Source of the DNA: Pedobacter ginsengisoli | GTDB lineage: Bacteria; Bacteroidota; Bacteroidia; Sphingobacteriales; Sphingobacteriaceae | Length of the DNA stretch: 64,000 nucleotides | Direction of reading: 5' to 3' | NCBI RefSeq assembly: GCF_030244015.1 | Contig: NZ_JASSYX010000004.1 | Span: 372,001 to 436,000, forward strand | Part shown: piece after piece, positions 61,150 to 64,000 of the stretch | Position numbering within the stretch: the first letter of the stretch is position 1 | Layout of the letters: each line of letters begins with the position of its first letter | Notes under the pieces: model-generated | The model's database searches: none | Seen by the model: the letters and a program-made list of their open reading frames with translations, nothing else | What the model was told of the DNA's origin: nothing | Made by a program: the position numbers and the translations under genes

Positions 61150-61380
61150 TTATGAACGCTCTTTGATCAACAAGAGAATATCATTCACTGTGGTGGAATT
61201 TTTTATATCATCAGCTGTTATCTTAACCCGATATTGCTCATCGGCCATGGCCATAACTGACAATGCGATCAACGAACTCCATTCGTCAAGTTTTTTAAAA
61301 TGCGTATCTAACAAGATCGATCCTGGATCTGTTTCATCGAATTGAAATGCAAAATTTTCAAGAAATTTGTTGTCTTCCAT
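61150..61380 (-). CDS. acyl carrier protein
   Basis: 76 residues, acidic and helical. The phosphopantetheine site is S36 in DEWSSLIALSV, a WSSL version of the usual DSL motif that is common in dedicated, pathway-specific carriers. One base separates it from the SDR gene. It probably holds the acyl group built by the KAS III-like enzyme and SDR. Confidence 0.85.
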   Translation of the reverse strand: MEDNKFLENFAFQFDETDPGSILLDTHFKKLDEWSSLIALSVMAMADEQYRVKITADDIKNSTTVNDILLLIKERS

Positions 61381-61398
61381 ATTTTTTATATTATTTTA

Positions 61399-62049
61399 TT
61401 AAATGTCATCATGAAACTTCACAGCCTTTGCCGGCACACCAATAGCAGTACAATTGGCCGGCAATGATTTGTAAACAACCGCTCCAGCACCGACAATGGT
61501 CTTTTCACCAATTGACAGCTGATTAATAATTTTAGCTCCGGTTCCTACATACACCTCATTACCAATTGTAACCTCTCCTGAGACATTAACAGAGGGCATA
61601 AAAGAACTATAGTCCCCTATAGTAGTATCATGTCCAACTGTGCATCCTAAGTTAAAAACCACATGCCTCCCTATAGTAATATTTACTGTGATCATACAGC
61701 CAGCAGTTATAATTGTTCCTTCTCCAATACTTAAATCATCTTCCCCCATAATAACGCTGGGATGGATTAATTTAGGATAAGTAATCAAGGGATTTGTTAT
61801 TCTGTCTAGTAATTTCCTTTTAAGTGAAGGTAATCCAATAGCAGACACAACACATAACTCCTCTTGCACATCATTTATATCAGATACCGGTCCTAAAACC
61901 GGGTAGCCGTTTACTAGGGTTGATTTTTCTATACCGTCATCAAAATACCCAATAAAATTATACTGTAAATCAAGTTTATTGATTTGATCAATCAACATTT
62001 TAACCTCTCTTCCAAACCCACCTGCCCCGATTATTGCTATTTCTTTCAT
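61399..62049 (-). CDS. NeuD/PglD-family sugar O/N-acyltransferase
   Basis: I start it at 62049 (MKEIAIIGAGGFGREVKMLI), four bases after the sugar transferase stop; the ATG at 62088 would overlap that gene. 216 residues: an N-terminal Rossmann-like part (GAGGFGREV), then a left-handed beta helix of hexapeptide repeats (IGEGTIITAGCMITVNITIG, VGHDTTIGDYS, IGNEVYVGTGAKII). PglD acetylates the 4-amino sugar in bacillosamine synthesis; here the acyl donor may be ACP-linked. Confidence 0.92.
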   Translation of the reverse strand: MKEIAIIGAGGFGREVKMLIDQINKLDLQYNFIGYFDDGIEKSTLVNGYPVLGPVSDINDVQEELCVVSAIGLPSLKRKLLDRITNPLITYPKLIHPSVIMGEDDLSIGEGTIITAGCMITVNITIGRHVVFNLGCTVGHDTTIGDYSSFMPSVNVSGEVTIGNEVYVGTGAKIINQLSIGEKTIVGAGAVVYKSLPANCTAIGVPAKAVKFHDDI

Positions 62050-62053
62050 ATAT

Positions 62054-62656
62054 CTATCCTTCAAATTTAGACATTGTAGCTTGACCATCTGCTGAAATCC
62101 CTTCTTTGATAATCACTTTTTTTAGGGTTAAAAAAACGATTTTCAAATCTAACCAAAAACTTACATTATCAACATAGTAGACATCCAGTTTAAATTTTTG
62201 ATCCCAGCTGATTGCGTTTCTACCATTTACCTGTGCCCAGCCAGTTATTCCAGGTTTTACTTCATGTCTCCTCGCCTGTTCTTTAGAATAGAGTGATAAA
62301 TATTCCGGCAATAATGGCCTTGGACCAATTAAACTCATTTCCCCTTTTATGACATTTAATAGTTGCGGAATTTCATCTAAGGAAGTTTTGCGCACAAATG
62401 CACCAATCGGCGTTAATCTTAGAGCATCTGGAAGTAACACCCCATGATCATCACATTTATCATTCATCGTTTTAAACTTCAAAATGCTGAAAAGCTTTCC
62501 CTTTTTTCCAGGCCTAGTTTGAACAAAAAACGGTTTACCTTGATTTGCAAAGTACAAAAACACAGTTACCAGTATAAATATTGCGCATAGCAAAACGAAT
62601 GCAATAACACTTATAAGTAAATCAAAAAGTCTTTTCCCTGCAGTTTTATAAAACAT
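62054..62656 (-). CDS. undecaprenyl-phosphate sugar-phosphate transferase (PglC-like)
   Basis: 200 residues. Short monotopic form with one membrane segment (10-34) and the bacterial sugar transferase domain: FFVQTRPGKKGKLFSILKFK, KTSLDEIPQLLNVIKGEMSL, IGPRPLLPEYL and GITGWAQVNGRN. It loads the first sugar phosphate onto the lipid carrier at the membrane. It overlaps the glycosyltransferase gene by 11 bases and belongs to the same operon. Confidence 0.95.
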   Translation of the reverse strand: MFYKTAGKRLFDLLISVIAFVLLCAIFILVTVFLYFANQGKPFFVQTRPGKKGKLFSILKFKTMNDKCDDHGVLLPDALRLTPIGAFVRKTSLDEIPQLLNVIKGEMSLIGPRPLLPEYLSLYSKEQARRHEVKPGITGWAQVNGRNAISWDQKFKLDVYYVDNVSFWLDLKIVFLTLKKVIIKEGISADGQATMSKFEG

Positions 62657-63812
62657 AGCAAGATTTTAGTTGTTCATCATACTCTTTAAGAAGAAGCGAC
62701 CATAGCCTTGTTTGTTCGTATCTATCAACGATCATATTCCTGGCTTTAGAAGCCATTAATTGATAAAAATTTTCATTCAGCAATAATTTCTCCATTGCTG
62801 CGTATATTGCATCAGAGTTTTTAACTTGAATTACTATTCCGTTAATGTTATTAATTACGATTTCATTGCATCCATTAATATCAGTTACTATTGAAGGCAA
62901 ATCAAAGCATCCTGCTTGCATTGGAACGTTTGGAAACCCTTCTCTATAGGACGGAAAAACAAGCGCTTTACTTAGCGATAAGTAGGGCCTAACATCAGAT
63001 TGATAGCCAACGGTTAAAATGCTTTTATTTGATGAGATCTCGTTAAGACATTCTTGAGAAAGCGGGTCCAAGTCTCTTTCCTCAGAACCCACTAACAAAA
63101 GTTTAGCATTTGGGTTAGTGTTACTCAGCTTGGCAAAAGCTCGCACAAGTTCTTCAATTCCCTTATCCCTTACCAATCTCCCAATAAAAATAAAAACAAA
63201 ATCAATATCACTTAATCCTAATGAGTCTTTTAGCGCTTTGGCTTTTTCATCGAGATCTGGACACCTTTTAAACAACTCAGTATCTATCCCGTTACTGCTG
63301 CCGTCACCAATGACTTTTAAAATTTTTTCAGAGGATAGTTTTTTTTCAATAATAATTTTTTTTAATCCAAGAGAGTTAGGGTAGACTGCTGAAGCACATG
63401 CATATGTTATTTTTTCTACGAGATCCAAAAGTAATCTTTTTACTCCTCTAGCCTCCAGAAGAGGTAAGCCAGCCACTGTATGAAACCTATGTTTTATCCC
63501 GGCTAATTTAGCTGCAATCATTCCAATTGTCCCTGCTTTTGGTGTATGGGTATGAACAATCAGTGGCTTTTCCTTCTTTAGGAAGCGATAGAGTTGAACC
63601 AGTGCTCTGAGATCAGCCAACGGTGTAATCTTTCTTGTCAATTCTACACAGAATGTCCGAACCCCTTCTTTAGATCCTACTTTCTCAAGTCCCTTTCGAT
63701 CAGATGAAACAGCTATAACTTCAAAATATTGATCCATGAATCGCAACTGATTCTCTAAAAGTTTTTCCAGAGATATTGGTATGGTGGTTATACGTACTAA
63801 TTTTGATTTCAT
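62646..63812 (-). CDS. glycosyltransferase, family 4 type
   Basis: 388 residues with the GT-B layout: N-terminal HTHTPKAGTIGMIAAKLAGI, C-terminal FIFIGRLVRDKGIEELVRAF and the nucleotide-sugar site with SYREGFPNVPMQAGCFDLPS. It adds the second sugar to the lipid-linked acceptor in the cytoplasm. It overlaps the partial gene at the window end by four bases and the PglC-like gene by 11. Confidence 0.93.
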   Translation of the reverse strand: MKSKLVRITTIPISLEKLLENQLRFMDQYFEVIAVSSDRKGLEKVGSKEGVRTFCVELTRKITPLADLRALVQLYRFLKKEKPLIVHTHTPKAGTIGMIAAKLAGIKHRFHTVAGLPLLEARGVKRLLLDLVEKITYACASAVYPNSLGLKKIIIEKKLSSEKILKVIGDGSSNGIDTELFKRCPDLDEKAKALKDSLGLSDIDFVFIFIGRLVRDKGIEELVRAFAKLSNTNPNAKLLLVGSEERDLDPLSQECLNEISSNKSILTVGYQSDVRPYLSLSKALVFPSYREGFPNVPMQAGCFDLPSIVTDINGCNEIVINNINGIVIQVKNSDAIYAAMEKLLLNENFYQLMASKARNMIVDRYEQTRLWSLLLKEYDEQLKSCYVL

Positions 63813-64000
63813 GCAGATGGATAATTTCTAGTCAATCGATGTATTTGATCTCTGTTGAATTCTCCATTTAAAATTTTCCATCTCCTTTGTATGTAAAAGT
63901 TCCTTTCCACCATTTGTTCGAAAGAAAGATGCTTTGGAAATTTTAATGGCAGGACCGTTATGATAATTCCTTCCGATCTTAATTGGAAGCGTACCGTCAT
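63809..64000 (-). CDS. C-terminal part of an unidentified gene (cut by window edge)
   Basis: 63 residues are visible, and the ATG at the very edge may be internal. The piece is basic with ERNFYIQRRWKILNGEFNRD at its end. I do not recognise the family. By position it is an upstream member of the glycan operon, perhaps a transferase, but nothing in these residues shows that. Confidence 0.5.
   Translation of the reverse strand: MTVRFQLRSEGIIITVLPLKFPKHLSFEQMVERNFYIQRRWKILNGEFNRDQIHRLTRNYPSA

Overview
The window looks like a chromosomal segment of a Bacteroidetes bacterium, most likely a Sphingobacteriaceae member close to Pedobacter. The basis is the protein families present (DUF6266, LytTR regulator, YD/RHS proteins with the Bacteroidetes-type N-terminus, DUF4397 lipoproteins), lipoprotein signals of the FSSC/FSAC type, moderate GC with AT-rich spacers, and the near absence of Shine-Dalgarno sequences. 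No rRNA, tRNA or CRISPR array was seen. Nearly all genes from about 3.8 kb onward lie on the minus strand.

Layout. (1) 0-3.5 kb, plus strand: the C-terminus of a LuxR-type response regulator, an AraC regulator, a possible periplasmic zinc hydrolase-like protein, an OmpA-family protein and a tiny lipoprotein, followed by the wreckage of a methyltransferase gene and of a DUF6266 gene (3.5-4.35 kb). (2) 4.7-18.4 kb: secreted RHS module 1. In transcription order it has an eroded gene, six Sec-exported proteins sharing a tail-fibre-like C-terminal domain, a 1.2-kaa YD-repeat protein, a 1.1-kaa RHS protein with a variable tail, and a four-helix membrane protein that may be its immunity factor. (3) 18.6-30.3 kb: one compact operon for a Bacteroidetes-type type II secretion / type IV filament machine (pilin, prepilin peptidase, GspE, secretin, GspL-, GspM- and GspC-like proteins, two extra lipoproteins, GspK/I/J-like pseudopilins, GspF), closed by a small winged-helix regulator. 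(4) 30.5-32 kb: two further mini-regulators and a LytTR regulator with a degenerate receiver. (5) 32-41.8 kb: RHS module 2, built like module 1 but with an HNH-nuclease-like toxin tail, an Imm33-like immunity gene and a broken second immunity-like gene. (6) 41.9-49.1 kb: accessory genes (a 400-residue unknown with DUF6266, a small excisionase-like protein, a MocR-type regulator without its PLP lysine, two lipoproteins). (7) 49.3-64 kb: surface glycan genes (rfbD, ugd, acyltransferase, glmS, CapD/PglF-like dehydratase, DegT aminotransferase, KAS III-like/SDR/ACP set, PglD-like acyltransferase, PglC-like sugar transferase, glycosyltransferase), interrupted at 50.2-51.5 kb by a scar zone of gene fragments including extra glmS 3' ends.

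How it may work together (inference). Both RHS modules encode proteins with Sec signal peptides, flank a secretion machine that typically exports folded periplasmic proteins, and share a leader with two conserved stem-loops next to a mini-regulator gene or its remnant. The simplest reading is a duplicated polymorphic-toxin cassette whose cargo could be exported by the neighbouring type II-like system. The glycan locus appears to make a di-amino (bacillosamine-like) sugar whose acyl group may be supplied on a dedicated carrier protein.
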